DNA from: Bryopsis sp. KO-2023
Taxonomy: Eukaryota > Chlorophyta > Ulvophyceae > Bryopsidales > Bryopsidaceae
DNA length: 64,000 bases
Direction of reading: 5' to 3'
Assembly (NCBI GenBank): GCA_030272585.1
Contig: BSYQ01000010.1
Location: 3,100,001 to 3,164,000, forward strand
Part shown: one piece after another, positions 51,831-63,914 of the stretch
Layout of the letters: every line of letters starts with the position of its first letter
How positions within the stretch are numbered: position 1 is the stretch's first letter
Notes under the pieces: generated by a model
Databases searched by the model: none
What the model saw: only the letters and a program-made list of their open reading frames with translations
Told to the model about the DNA's origin: nothing
Position numbers and translations under genes: made by a program

Positions 51831-53093
51831 GACTGCAACCCCCCTCCGCTCAGGTAAAAACAGGTATCAGGATAGATTCCACTCTCCTCAGCGGGAGCAG
51901 ACGGAAGCGAAAAGTCTCTCCGGAAGGAAATTAAAAGAGCGCCGATGGGGAAAAAGAAATGGCCTCCCTTTTTGAACAGCAAGAAGGGGAAAATAAATAA
52001 AACAGAAAAAAAGAAAAGCTTCCTGTTTTGTTTTCTTTTCCTTTTCCTTCAAGATTTTTTTTTCGTTCTTCTTTGTTTTTTTTTCGTCGTGGTCGAATAA
52101 AGAGCGTATCAGACGAGACGAAAATGTTTCCTATTTATCCTTCTCTGTCCGGTGTCGTCTCCGAAAGCGATGCTTTGAAAATGGGTGGAAGAAGCAAACA
52201 CCTTTCCCAAAATCTGCCCTGAGGAAATCAAATAGAGGGGACGTGGGCGTGGTTTCGTGTGCGACGCGAAAAGCAACTTCTAGAAGGTCTGGATGGTGGA
52301 GGAAACATTCCGAGACGCTTTCCCCCATCAAATTCAAAAATTTGACGACTTTGCGATATTATGGACCACCCCCCAAAATGAGAAAATCCCCCCCCCCCCC
52401 CAGACACACACACACCTTGCGTCGATTCTTTCCTTCGATTGTTTCGTTTTGTATTTTTTTGGTCGTTCAGGGTTTTTTTAGGGGCTTTTCGAATTTTGTG
52501 GTGTTGGGAAATCAGGAACAGAATGCTGTCAGGTTCTTTGGACGAAGTTTCTCGGAACTCGATTTGGGAGGAGCATTGCAAAAAGGAAACGCGGACGCTT
52601 CGTCTCAATGATCATTTCTCCATCAGCGATCCGAGGAAAAGTACGGCACCCCAAATCCATTCACCGATATTTCCCCTTTCAACGAGGAAGAAAAATCTTC
52701 AACAGATCAGGACAGTCATGGTCCACGGTTTTTTCTGTGAAGTATTGTCACATGGATGGTTTTGGGGGAAGCAGGAGGGAGGGGGGGAGGGGGCAATCTC
52801 CTCAATTAAAGCTTCTTTTGGTTCCTTTGATTTTCACTAGCCAGGATCAATTACCCTCCCAATCATTGATTCCAGTCAAGCATATCAACAAAAAAAAGGG
52901 GAAAAAATGGCCGTATAAAATCAAAGAATGCATCCCAGGGAAGAAGTCCGGTTGCTTATGCTCATCGAATGTTGGACCTCACATCTCATTTCCTGAACCC
53001 GGGTTCAAAAGCCGGCACGTGGAAGCCTAAGACAAAACCACACATCAACTCTAACCTTCTTTCTGTTTTTTTTGTCTCCTTTGCTTCATGCAG
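51831..53093. other. Intergenic, divergent promoters
   Basis: Between the DnaJ gene (-) and the small gene at 53094 (+). The latter needs an upstream exon ending in A to complete its initiator codon (A|TG), so an undetected 5' exon probably lies here. Poly-C and (CA)n stretches occur at about 52388-52416. Confidence 0.4.
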
Positions 53094-53707
53094 TGACCAT
53101 TCTTCCAGACAAACCGAACTACGTGATACCGACGCCCAATCCCGACCCCTCCACAGTGATGTCAGCAAAGAAGGAGCTCCAAGAATTGTGCGACATAAAG
53201 GACGCCGAGAAATTGCCTGCTGAAAAGTACTGCTTGCCAATCACAGGAAATCAAGATTACGGCTTCATTCACAAGCCAATGGTAACCCAACCCACCCACC
53301 CACCCATCCAACCAACATCCAAAGTACTTTATCAACATGTCACATCTTAATGCACGCCTCAATGGTATTGGCTTATTGGTTGTTTATGCAACACCGAACT
53401 CCCACAGAAACAATAAAGACAAGGATACGTTACTGTTACTTTTATCGCTGTCATTTCAACGACTAATGAAACCCGAAAACCTCACCCAGAACCAATGGGT
53501 AGCTCTCTGGACAGCCAACACAATAACTACTGAAGCACAGTACCTTTTCCTGATCGGTGCATTGTTGTGGTGTCGATCGAAATGCAGGTGAAACAGAACC
53601 CCATGTTCGTCTACCCCAAAACGACGTGCGATGTTACAGATTATGCAGACACATATGCTTCCATGGCAGGCACATCGCCTTTCGCCAGGAAAGAAGGGGA
53701 GGGCTGA
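53094..53707 (+). CDS. Small conserved-looking protein of unknown family
   Basis: Two exons, 53094-53281 and 53588-53707, joined in phase 0, give about 102 residues. The first exon is preceded by ttcatgcag and opens with TG, so the start codon is probably split by an intron (A|TG ACC ATT); otherwise translation would begin at an internal ATG near 53159. Readable parts: TILPDKPNYVIPTPNPDPST, EKYCLPITGNQDYGFIHKPM, NPMFVYPKTTCDVTDYADTY and ASMAGTSPFARKEGEG. The absence of hydrophobic segments, the Pro/Tyr/Asn-rich turns and the length recall small microtubule-inner or axonemal proteins, but I cannot assign a family. The splice junction joins two well-formed pieces, which supports a real gene. 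Confidence 0.65.
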
Positions 53708-54173
53708 AAAACTCTCTTTTTTCAGAATTTTTTCAAAAATAAGACAGAATGGGACAGGACAGATGGTCTCTGTCGAAATAGGGCTATCTTTTCGTGGGAT
53801 CGATTGTTGGTGGAATTTTTGACATGTCGGTCCAGACCTTCAGATATTTCAACAATTTTTTTTTAATCTGAGAAAACCTCTCCTGTTTGGTTACATCCCT
53901 ACGATCGGCAGCAAAAAAATAATTAAAAAAAATCCACCTCCATCATTGCCGTACCTCTATTTTTGTGTGTTAATGTGTCTGTTTTCTTCGGCTTTTGTTC
54001 CTTTTTCTCTCAACAGGAAAAGTAGAAATTCACTGACACCACCAAGGTTTGGAAATCCTCTCCAGTCCAACAAAACAAATACCCTTCATTAAAACCTCCA
54101 ATTACTCCCAAAAAAAGTGACATTCCATCATCCTTTGTTCCCCCCCCCCCTCTCTACACAGGTCAACAATTTG
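53708..54173. other. Tail-to-tail intergenic spacer
   Basis: 3' flanks of the small + gene and of HslV (-). Poly-T and poly-C tracts only. Confidence 0.5.
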
Positions 54174-56529
54174 CTACGAAGTGGGTTTTTTCTTTTTCAC
54201 ACTGGCGTCCCCTTTTTTGTCCCCTTCCTTGAGCTCCGCACTGGATTTGCTGTCGGTGGGTGGTTTTGTAGAGGCTCTGGACTCCACGCCAGCATCCCCC
54301 TTGTCTGGCAAATCCAGCTCTTGCCAAGTGAAGTTATGATTGGAGTAAATGTCGATGTCTGCTGCGATCCTCACTGACTTCTCAGCTGGAGGGGAAATAA
54401 TTCAAAAACATCACACACACGTACATGTATATATATATATATGATGGGTTGCAGCTTTGGCTGGGGTGCACACTACTTGATTGGCAAAAGAGATAACGCC
54501 ACCCCTTGAGGGTTGAACTGCAAACCGCATTGGAAAGGCATACCTATTTTTCTGGCATCCATCCCTGGAACATCGATCAGAGCTCTGGCGGCTGCGAGGG
54601 CATATGGACTACCGGAGCCGATGGCTGCAGCGACAAAAAAACCACACCTTTGATTCTCTGCTTCAAAAAAGGAGTCGAGAATGCATGCATGAAAATGCAT
54701 CCTCTTAGCAAAAAAAAACACCAAGCGCGTTTTTTTCGTCAGAGGGTGTCAATACAATGCAAAAATGTGAAAACAATAATAGCATTTCGAGCATTTCGAG
54801 AAGACAGATGCACTCACCCATGATTCCATCATGTGGTTCGATGACATCTCCGGCTCCTGTGATTTCCAACGAGTTTTCTGAGTCTGCCAGAAGGAACATA
54901 GCCTGCCCAACCCATCACATCATAGTCTGAAACACAGCAGCCATTGAATTTGAATGTTCAGAGCACTTTCTGAACAATTATACATGAGAAATGGAATTGA
55001 TTACTGGGCACATTTTTTGGCTTTTTTTAATTCTTTTTTTTGTGTGTTGTGGCGACCGATACACGCACTCCATGCAAAATCTTGACTAATCTTTCACAGG
55101 CGTTTTTTTTTGTTCCCTTCATTCAACTTTCTTTTGAAAAAAAATATATTATTTCATCAGAATACATTTCCTGTTGGAGGTTCGGCCATCCGCACATAAA
55201 GATGCACATATAACTCAAAACAGAGATGGATCCGCATGACAGACCCACGATGGACCGCAGGTGATCGATGATCAACAAGATTCATATCAGGATGCTTACG
55301 TCCAACTTTCTGAGAAATTTATCGGTCCTCCAAGATTTTGCCAGCTCCACCGCAGCACGCACAATCTGATCTAACAGATCACACCAAAATCGAAAAAATA
55401 CACACACACACAATAAAGCATCCCCTCTTTACGATCGACCAGCATTTTCTTCGCAACACTTTTCTTAAAAAAAAGGGTGCCGAGCTGCCGATCGCTACCT
55501 CACTATGAGATATCACAACAAGAAAAAAAATTGCTTTGGGGGTTTCCTTCCTTCAGTTTTATGACGTTACGCACGTTCTATATTTTTTGAAATATATATA
55601 TTTTTTTTGTAAAACCTGGCACTGTGCAAGCTATTCTTTTAAAAAAAGCCAACGTATGCCTATGCAGCCCATCCGTGCTTTCTGTCTGACCTGGATGCTC
55701 TCCTAGTTTCACTTCCAAAGCATCCAATAAAGCCATCGCATCAGCAGTCGCACCTATCGGCGAAACCAACACAACCCCATTAAATGATTTAAAATTGAAT
55801 CTATTCATAGTGGCCTTGCCAAAACCCAAACTTTGAAAACCAACTTGAAAACGAAACAGAAAAAAAAGAAAAAAATATGAAGAAAAAAAGGAAAAAAAAC
55901 AACCTTGCTCGGAATTGATGCCTGCATGACAGCTGGCACCATCGAAAGGACTAAAAATATATTAAGAAAAATCCACCAACCACGCACCTGCAAATCCTCC
56001 GATAACTCTTTCGTTGATCCTTCTGATCTTGATGACGTTCGGTTTCACTACTTGGGAGCCGAGCGTCACTTGACCATCACCCACCATCACCACCTGTTGC
56101 AACAGAAAAATCAACCCCCCCCCCCAAAAAACAAAAAAAGTGTAAAAAGACCGAAACAAAAAACAAAAAAAAGCCTCCACACGCTCGAAAGGAAATACCC
56201 TCACATGCGACGTGATTCAACCAAAAATGAACCACACATTCTTCTTTCTTTTGTTTTCGGAGGGGGCGGAAGGATCAGCTCTGCTGTTTTTTTCCTAAAA
56301 GCAGATGAGGGTTTGGTTTGACACTCGGTGAATTAAATACGGTGTCATGGATTTGCATGTTCTAGGCTGTGTGGAAGCATTTTACCTTATCATCTTTGCG
56401 CACACACAGTATGGTGGTGTTTCTCTTCTGTTGGAATGTGTTTGAAAAGAAACCGAGGGCTTCTGGTCGAATTGAAGCCGTGGCTGCTGACTCACCAAAC
56501 ATAGCAGCACAACGTTTTTTCATTTTCAT
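54174..56529 (-). CDS. HslV: HslV (ClpQ) peptidase subunit, probably mitochondrial
   Basis: Seven exons, 56386-56529, 55988-56093, 55691-55753, 55300-55370, 54818-54902, 54544-54624 and 54174-54385, encode 253 residues. The first ~37 residues ([10 protein letters not shown]...NTFQQKRN) act as a presequence; cleavage exposes [11 protein letters not shown] with the catalytic Thr1. The body follows bacterial Hsl[23 protein letters not shown] with the Lys33 equivalent, [58 protein letters not shown] and an end [14 protein letters not shown]. HslV rings pair with the HslU ATPase to degrade proteins; in eukaryotes it is nuclear-encoded and mitochondrial in scattered protist and algal lineages. Unusual is a hydrophilic Lys/Ser/Asp-rich C-terminal tail of about 40 residues ([26 protein letters not shown]) not present in bacterial HslV, whose C-terminus lies near the HslU contact. 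Proteasome beta subunits were considered but GDGQVTLG and the total fit favour HslV. Confidence 0.95.
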
Positions 56530-57308
56530 TCCACTAAGAACATATGTCAAGCGCTGCTCCAATAGACTGCATACATCTATTTTTTTGAAGCCTGATTTTG
56601 CTGATTTGTTCAAAAATTAAAAAAATTGTATATATATTGTGGCAAGCATTTTATTTTCCAGGAAAAGAAAAGGCTTCAAAATAAAATGAAGCGAGAAGCA
56701 AATACATCCTTTGAAATTTAATAGGCTTCACAAACAATCTTCACCACATGTGTAAAACAAGAGATGAAGATCCATATAAAAGCACCAGATCACGGGAAAC
56801 TACGAATACAAACTGAGCCGATCAGCAGCAGATCACCACCACATCAACTGGGTCATATTTCGAACATCTTTTTCGCAACGAAGGTTGCTTAACTTTCCGA
56901 AGCGACCAACCTTTCGACAGTGTTTTTGCCACCCCCAGCCCTTTCCTGCACGACGAGAACATACCAGAACACAGAAGCGTCTCAATGCACGGCCAAGAAA
57001 CCCTATTCGCAGGATCCCTCTGTGCAAGCTCTCCAAATGCAGCCAAAAGGGGGTTGGATTGCGAGCATTTCCGATCATTTACCAAATATTCGTAACCGTT
57101 ACTGTCACCCCTCCTTTCGTTCTACACCCTCTCGTTTTTTGTTCCTTCTCTCCGCGAAACATAAGACGACATTTGGGCTGAATCCGCTGTTTTTCTTTTG
57201 AAGGAAGCAAAGAACCTGCGTCGCGCCATTTTCCCTCTGCACAGATTAAGGGGGGCTGGGCTGCTTCCCCACCTCGATCCATAACGTTCGATTGCCCAAC
57301 CCTGCAGG
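56530..57308. promoter_or_regulatory. Divergent promoter region (HslV / coiled-coil gene)
   Basis: Head-to-head spacer of about 780 bp. The part at 56840-57300 is GC-richer and contains several uninterrupted frames on both strands without domains. No clear TATA box. Confidence 0.35.
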
Positions 57309-60300
57309 ATGACGATTCCCTCAAAGAACAGAGGTCTCCACCAGCCCACAAGAAAGATATCCCGTCCAGGGCTTTTCGCACCAAAAATTTACAATGGTCC
57401 GCGGAATCAAGCGAACGCTTCAAACAGCGTTGCTGCATCAGGGGAGGAGAGCCAAGCTTCTTGCGATCCCGCCAGCAAGCAATTCGAAAGTAAACTGAAG
57501 CAAGAAATAGATCGCCTGCGCAATGAGGCGGTCATAAAAATGGGGAAGTACCAGGAAATAAAGGTGAGAGGTTGCAACCTTTCAATTGAAAGACATTCCA
57601 CGCTGAAGAACTTGTCGCTCCAAGGACCTGCGATCAGCATTCATTTCAAACTTGTGTCAGGCTGCGCTGGAGGATTCTGAAGAGGCGAGAATCAAGTTGA
57701 AGGAGGAGAACGACGAGCTGAAAGAAGGAAAGACAACTTTGGAAGAGGTGGGACTGTCGAAATTCGTTTCTAACGAACAAGATGGATCTGGTCAAGGAAT
57801 GCTTTGTATGTGATGCCGGAGTGTTTGGGTGCTCAGGCCCTGCTGAAAACGCAATCAGAACTGGACAACCGCAAGGTGGATAGATCCGGGGAGAAGTGTC
57901 GAGCTTGGTTGAAACAAGCCGAAGGTCGAAGTACAGTCATAGCCGCCAAAGATGGCCAGGAAGAAGCCTTGCCAGCTTCGAATCGCTCCGTAGCCAGTTT
58001 CAATACGGGAGCTCAGAGCGTGGAGCAGCCTTGCAATGGCCTCAGCTGTGTTAGCTCTTGGAACTCTTATTGTGATGACAAGGAAAATGAGGAGGTCGTT
58101 GATCTTCAGGGCGATTTGCCTGTGGGTGGTAGCAGTGGCGACCAGGATGATGAGCCAGGTTCGACCCTTGAATCGGTACAAAAGGAGAATCACAGACTGA
58201 AAAAGGAAAGGGGTCAGTTGGTGGCGGATTTCGAAGCAAAAATTTCTGCAATCGAACGCAGCTGTGAATACAGGGTGCTGGAAATATCTGACAGGAAAAA
58301 GGAGAAAGAAGAGGAGTTGGATGGGGCGATCCAAGAAAAGGAAACACTGTCGAATTTGGTAAACAAGCTGGAGAGTGAAAAGTTGGCAGCGCTGAACGAA
58401 CTGGAATCCGCTCAGAAAACGCTGGGGAGAAAAGAAAAGGAAATCGAAAAGCTGAACTTTGATCATGACCAAAAAGTGAGGGAATGGAGAATTAAAGTGG
58501 ATGAGGTGGTGGTTCAAAAATGCCAGGTGTCGAAGAGTACCATCGAGATTGAAAAACAGGCAAAGAAATCAAATGAGGAAGCTCAGCAGTTGAGCAGTGA
58601 TGTCATTCACCAAAAAAAAGACATCGAGACTTTGAGATCAAACATGGAATCCCTTGAGCGTGCAAACGCCGACCTTCTAATGGCTCTCAAACAGGAAAAG
58701 GAATCTCAGAAAAAAATGTTGGGGGAGAAGCACAGGAAAGTTCAAAGTCTTGAATCTGAAGTAGCAGACTTGAAGGCCGAAATTGAATCGATTCAAGATG
58801 ATTGTTCTCGAGCCAAAAAGACGTGTCGACAAGCCGAAACGGAAACAAAATCGAAAGTTGATGAATTGGAGAAGGATGCATTCAAATCCAAGAGTGAAGC
58901 GATTGAATGTGCGAAAAACTTGATGGAGAGTGAAGCTCGAATCAATACGTTGGAGAGCGAAAACTCAATGATTGCCTGTGAAAGGGACGAAATCGTTGGC
59001 AAGTTGGTGGACCTGCAGAACGAGCTTCATGCGAAACACCTGGAATGTTCCAATGTACTGGGCAGGCTCAAGAGGAAGGAGGCCTTCGAAACAGAACTGC
59101 GGACGTTGCAAGAGGTCATGAAAAACAAGGAGGCGGAGGAGGGGCGTGCCGCTGAAAAGGTCAAGAGGATGGAAAGAGGGTTGAACGATGCGACTCGTTC
59201 AAGGGATTTACTGAAAAGCAAGATCAAGGAGCTGGAAGCGCGGGCGGCGGAGCAAGAGGAGTCACGAAAAGTGGTGGAGTCGAAGATGTTGAAAATGAAA
59301 GAAAGGGGGTTGCATGTGGCGGCTGAATTGAAAGGAGCAGAAGATAAACTGAAAAGAACAGAAAGAATGCTGGAGGAGAGGGTGGAAACTTGCGCCAGCA
59401 AAGATTTGCAGCTTGCCGAGGTCAAACTGACCTTGAACAAGACTATCTCGACAGTCGAAGGACTTGGGTCGGAGTGCAATGAGGTGAATACTGAGTGCCA
59501 GAGACTTCGCAGTGAGCTCAATAAATCGGACGCTGAGGTGTCTAGGCTATCCTCTGACCTAGAAAAACGGGAGTCAGACGTTGTGGAGATTCAAAAACAA
59601 GCACTGACTCTTGAGAAGGAGGTGGAGGGCTTGTCAAATGGCAAAACACAGACTGAGGCTGCTCTGAGGGATGCCAGAGAACAGGTGGTGGTTCGAGATG
59701 AAAAGGTGGCTAGCCTGGAGAGACTTCTCTGTGAAAAAAAAGCTGAGTTGGGGGACTGCAATCAAGCGCTTCACCAACAAATGGAATGCGTTCAATCTGC
59801 GAGAGAAGAAGTCGGCTTGAAGACGGAAACGGTCTCCCGCTTGGAAAAACTCCAAGCAGAAAGCGATGCTCTCGTTAAAGATCTGCGCAGACAAATCGAA
59901 ACTCTTCGAAGAGAGGTTACTCGTGAAAGCACTATTGCTAAACAGTTCGAGACGTCAGAGGCGGCTCATGTGGCCGAGAGGAGGAAAATGGAAAGCGAGT
60001 TGAATGAATTGAGCAAGTTCGTCAAGTTGCAGGAGGCTGAGCTTCTGGGACTTCGATCGCGGAGAGTAAGGGGGCCAGGGTTCGTTCAGGAGCTGCTATG
60101 CGACAAGAACGAGCACAAAGTTCTCGGAACAAAACTGAAGGGTCTGGGCAGAAAGCTCAGCCTGAAAATGGATCTGCCTCTCTACCCCACTCCGGTACAA
60201 ATCGTCCAGAGTCTTCACAAGGTGGTTCGGCATCTGGATGATCAGGCACCTGCACGTGCTTTGAGGATTCAAGATAGCGCCTCCAGTCACAGAGGGCAAT

Positions 60301-60509
60301 CGCACCCTTCCACCACAGACACGGATGATTCTGGCTCAGGCGAATGTGCAAAACACACACAGCCAAGTACCAAAGTCGCAACCAAGAAACGCGAGGCAAC
60401 CCTCCAGGGAAAGGGGAAAAAGGGTGCTCATTTGTCTTCGAGAGGAAAAGATATAACTTACGGGATTCAGCCACTGAGGCATCCACAAAAGTTGGTTTTG
60501 TTGAGGTGA
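57309..60509 (+). CDS. Large coiled-coil protein
   Basis: Three exons, 57309-57563, 57661-57747 and 57837-60509, joined in phase 0, encode 1004 residues. The N-terminus is basic (MTIPSKNRGLHQPTRKISRP). A first coiled coil starts near residue 58 (KQFESKLKQEIDRLRNEAVI). A low-complexity acidic/Ser segment follows (about residues 135-225), then roughly 650 residues of continuous heptads (HKVKxxLxxL style; for example SLESEVADLKAEIESIQDD, KIKELEARAAEQEESRKVVE). After the coil a short globular part appears (VQELLCDKNEHKVLGTKLK, LPLYPTPVQIVQSLHKVVRH), then a Ser/Thr-rich and basic tail (KVATKKREATLQGKGKKGAH). Such architecture is found in golgins, centrosomal and basal-body proteins and structural chromosome proteins; I cannot choose among them. 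The 2.67-kb last exon is far longer than other exons in the window. Confidence 0.88.
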
Positions 60510-61651
60510 TTTTTAAGAACAAGAACAGGGGGGTAGGGATTCTTTTATGGGGGGGTTGGGACTAGTAAAAATCTATGAACACAAGCCTGCTTGTTGAAGG
60601 TTGCTACTTAAGCAAAACAGAACATCCATACACACAACTCCACAGTCACTATCCCACTGCCCATCCGAAACAAATGAACAAACAAGAACTTCAGCAGAGC
60701 AACGGGGGTTGCCTCAGCAGCAGAGTGTTCGTAAGACGCAAGGTGTCGAAATCTACAGATGTTCTATAGATGCTCATTTCGGGGGGGTCTCTGACTGACT
60801 GAAAAGTGCTAATGTTACACAGAAGATAATGCTAATACAAATGATTGCAGTGAGCAATTCATAAACATGCTTACTCTACCCATGCGCAACCCCAAAACAA
60901 AAAAAACAAAGGTCCATCACGTCCAGCGAAACATTTCCCAACCCAAATGCACCAAGTATAAAAAAAAAACACCCTGAGTGTTGCTTTTTTCCTCATCATT
61001 GCTGGGGGTGCATTGTTCTTCAAAAAAACTGAATAGTATCCCCTCAAAATGCTGCCCCATCACAAACATGCTCCTTTGGATTGACTTTCCTCTTTAAAAC
61101 ACCTCTCTTGGAGATCCAGGACATTTTGCTTTTCATCACTTGCCCAGAAAAGCAGATCAAAGAAGAGATCCCGACTGAGGATGCAACCACCTGCAGCATC
61201 GGTTGTCAATAACTCAGAAAAAAAAGACAATTGAAATCACCCTGTCTGGGAAGTTTCGGTTGAGGTCAACGCGGTGCCTGATCAGCGGTCCGCCACAAGA
61301 CATATTCAAACAGTGTGTTCCAAGCAGCACCAAAAAAGATGATTCGATCGGCTATAATTTTACCATGGTGCACTCTCAAAGGTTTTTTGCCCCAGCTGAT
61401 ATACTACTACTAATAATAATAATAGCAAATTTGTTTATTCACATGCAGTTATATTAGTGTTTGATGCCATGTTCTGCGATTTTCCACAGAACTGTGTAGC
61501 AGGACGAACACACATCTATCTGTGCATTGAGCATTCCTTGTTCTCAATATGGCCAGCGATGTCTGACAGGAAATCAGCATGAGTAGCGGTGGCAAAATTA
61601 ATTTTCCTTGCTGCCTGTTGAAGCAACAACAAGAGCGAACACAGCTCGACT
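60510..61651. other. Tail-to-tail intergenic spacer
   Basis: Between the coiled-coil gene (+) and the Cys-rich secreted gene (-). Simple-sequence TAATAATAATAATA lies at about 61405-61425. No gene is seen. Confidence 0.45.
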
Positions 61652-62410
61652 TCAAGATGGGTGTTCTATTGTAATTTCACCTCCATCGACCCATTCGCAT
61701 CCACTGGTGGTGCAAGAGGCATCATCTGTGTTTTCTGAGCAATTCTGACTCCCTACTGCCCAGCTGCAAACAGAGCCCCCAGGAGCATCATCCTCTTCGA
61801 AATGTTTCTCAAGGCAGTCATTGATGACATCATCAGATACATCAGCAGAGCAAATATCACCGACCCTGCCGAACATCAAGATATTGAGACGCACAGGAGG
61901 GCGAATGCAAATGCAAGTATACATGTGTGGATGCATGTGAGTGTGTGAGTGTGAGTGCAATTCTGTAGGGATTTGTTACAGATTTCATATCCAGTTTGGC
62001 AGGAAGGCAACTCACCAGATGCATCCTGAGCTCCCTGAGCAGCTGCCTGCATCTTCGTTCGAACCGCACTCCTGTGGTAGCAACAATTTTTAAATGGGTG
62101 CAGATGCCCTTCAAAGGAAGGGGAATTTCATGAAAAGTTTCATGGATTGTCTGGATGACAAGTGCCGCCACACTCGTGGATGTAATTTAGTCATTAAACG
62201 CAGGCAGGGAGCAAGCGTTACCGCATCGAGCACGAAGAACACATCCTTCAGCTCCGAGCTGGGAATGAGGGGTGTAATATCCACAACACAAGCTTGCTCT
62301 TCCTCGATAAACTCGCAGCCGCTTTGAAGGAGCGAGCGGTACGGTCTCGCGTCCGTTCCCAAAACTAAGAACGCGACTGCCAACGCCAGGACTGCGCGTA
62401 GTTCAAACAT
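61652..62410 (-). CDS. Small secreted cysteine-rich protein
   Basis: Three exons, 62222-62410, 62016-62071 and 61652-61865, encode 152 residues with consistent phases. Residues 1-22 form a signal peptide (MFELRAVLALAVAFLVLGTD). The mature part is acidic and contains about a dozen Cys, several in short CxnC units: CEFIEEEQACVVD, ECGSNEDAGSCSGSSGC, DICSADVSDDVINDC, SVCSWAVGSQNCSEN, SCTTSGCEWVDGG. The CEWVDGG and CSGSSGCIW pieces look like short repeats. No membrane anchor or known domain is recognised. It is probably an extracellular or endomembrane lumen protein stabilised by disulphides. A minor exon in 62072-62221 may have been missed, as that stretch also contains CGGTCHPD. Confidence 0.7.
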
Positions 62411-62881
62411 CCTGACAAAAGTCAAAAACCTGAACATCAGATGCGCCCCGCAAGGGAAAAGCATCGATATTATAAGGGGATAACTGTTGCGGATGCACAA
62501 ACTTAGAAGTGGCGCACCTCGTCTCAGACTTTGTCCTTGCTTCGTTTCGACGGCGGATCCAGTTGTGGGAGAGGTTCGCGTTTTATGTTCAATATTTGCC
62601 ACTTCCCAGCCCTGTTCTCACGCGTGGCAGAAGCATGTGTTGAAGTTTGCCAATAACCCATCATCACCATATCCATTACATAGCTTCACACTTCCAGCAC
62701 GTAAAGCTGATTCGCAGGTGGAACCCAGCTGCAGTTTGGGCCAATCCCGATAAAACGTCCGATCAATACGGATGCGCCCAATCGCCGATCATTGAGTTTC
62801 GGTGTCTGACTGCACCCTTGCCAAAGTCGAATCGTGTTCACAGTTTGCAAATCCACCTTTTTTTTCTTGAGAAAAGAAGTG
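62411..62881. promoter_or_regulatory. Divergent promoter region (Cys-rich gene / WDR4-like gene)
   Basis: The 470-bp head-to-head gap must carry both promoters. On the minus side GATATTATAAGG at about 62466-62477 could serve as a TATA-like element roughly 55-65 bases before the Cys-rich start codon; this is tentative. Confidence 0.3.
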
Positions 62882-63914
62882 ATGGGAGGCGGTCGCAAGC
62901 GCAGGAAACAAGTTCCGAGTGGCGGCGCATGGCAGCCGCCAGTGGAGGCTGTTTCACGCATCGTTGCTTTGCATCCTTCGGGAACGTATGCAGTGGTGGC
63001 TGTTGGGGATAAACTCAGAGGATACGACACCAGGTCGGACGGCGCTCGAAAACCGTACATCTATTGCAGTGAGAAACCTTCCCATGAGTTTGTATCCATA
63101 TCAGTTTTGAGTTGTTCAATGTCCAGATTTTCATCACCCCAACTTTTTTTTAAGTACCAATTATTTTTTATTTTATTTTCAAATGATGGAATTTGATGGA
63201 TTTAATGGTGTTCTAATTTTTTTTCCCCAAATGCTTGCGACAATTTGCATCCCTCGTCTCATGGAAATGTGTTTCTGGAGTTTTTGAGGCAATGCATTCC
63301 AAATTCCAGAAAATATTGACTTGGAGTGGATGTCTGTCCAGGACTCAGGAAACTTTCAATATTAATAATGATTCGAAGGCGATAACCCGAGTTGCTGCTT
63401 TCAGTCCCTGTGGTCGATGGCTTCTTGTTGGTGGAGATGATAAATGCTTTAAATTATGGAAGGTTGATTCTTGGGATGCATGCATGAACACGTTGTGAGT
63501 GGCATTCTCAGCAACACTACAGAATTGCAAAATTTCCGGGTCTGCATGTATGTTTCTGTCTAGAGTTGACTTCGAAGGAAATCCTCATTCATGTATTCAT
63601 GTATTCGTCTGTCGGCAGTATTTGTCTGAAGGCCAAATTTTCCATTTCCACATTTCGATCCGCTTGTGTTTGAATTCTTTTGCCTGTCAAAATGCACATC
63701 AATGTTGTTCTGTGTTTTTTTTTGCCCCTTTTTCAGCAAAACTCACAAGAAGGTGAGTGCTGGTGCATTCACTCCAGATGGAAACCACTGCATTGCTGCT
63801 GATAAATTCGGCGATGTTTATTATGGAAAGATCGATTCTGAAACCCCCACACCGCCTTTGTCGTTGCTTCTGGGACATTACTGTAGCATCGTGACATCCG
63901 TATCGATTCCAAGG
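62882..63914 (+). CDS. WDR4: WDR4/Trm82-like tRNA m7G methyltransferase subunit (partial)
   Basis: Three exons, 62882-63033, 63342-63494 and 63737-63914, encode the first 161 residues; the gene continues past the right edge after donor AGG|gtaagg. After a basic start (MGGGRKRRKQVPSGG) the sequence forms WD40 blades: SRIVALHPSGTYAVVAVGDK, LRGYDTR, then AITRVAAFSPCGRWLLVGGD, DKCFKLWKVDSW, then KKVSAGAFTPDG, IAADKFGDVYYGKI and LLLGHYCSIVTSVSI. The ADKFGDVY followed by GHYCSIVTS wording is characteristic of WDR4/Trm82, the WD-repeat partner that activates the METTL1/Trm8 catalytic subunit for N7-methylguanosine at tRNA position 46. Choice of the first donor (ACCAG|gtcgga) was fixed by phase; a nearby alternative would break the frame. 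Confidence 0.85.

Noticed and set aside
57855-58517. 220-codon minus-strand frame
   Set aside because: Antisense of the coiled-coil gene, Phe/Leu/His-rich as expected from Lys/Glu codons read backwards.
59027-59521. 164-codon minus-strand frame
   Set aside because: Antisense of the coiled coil; Ser/Leu-rich shadow.
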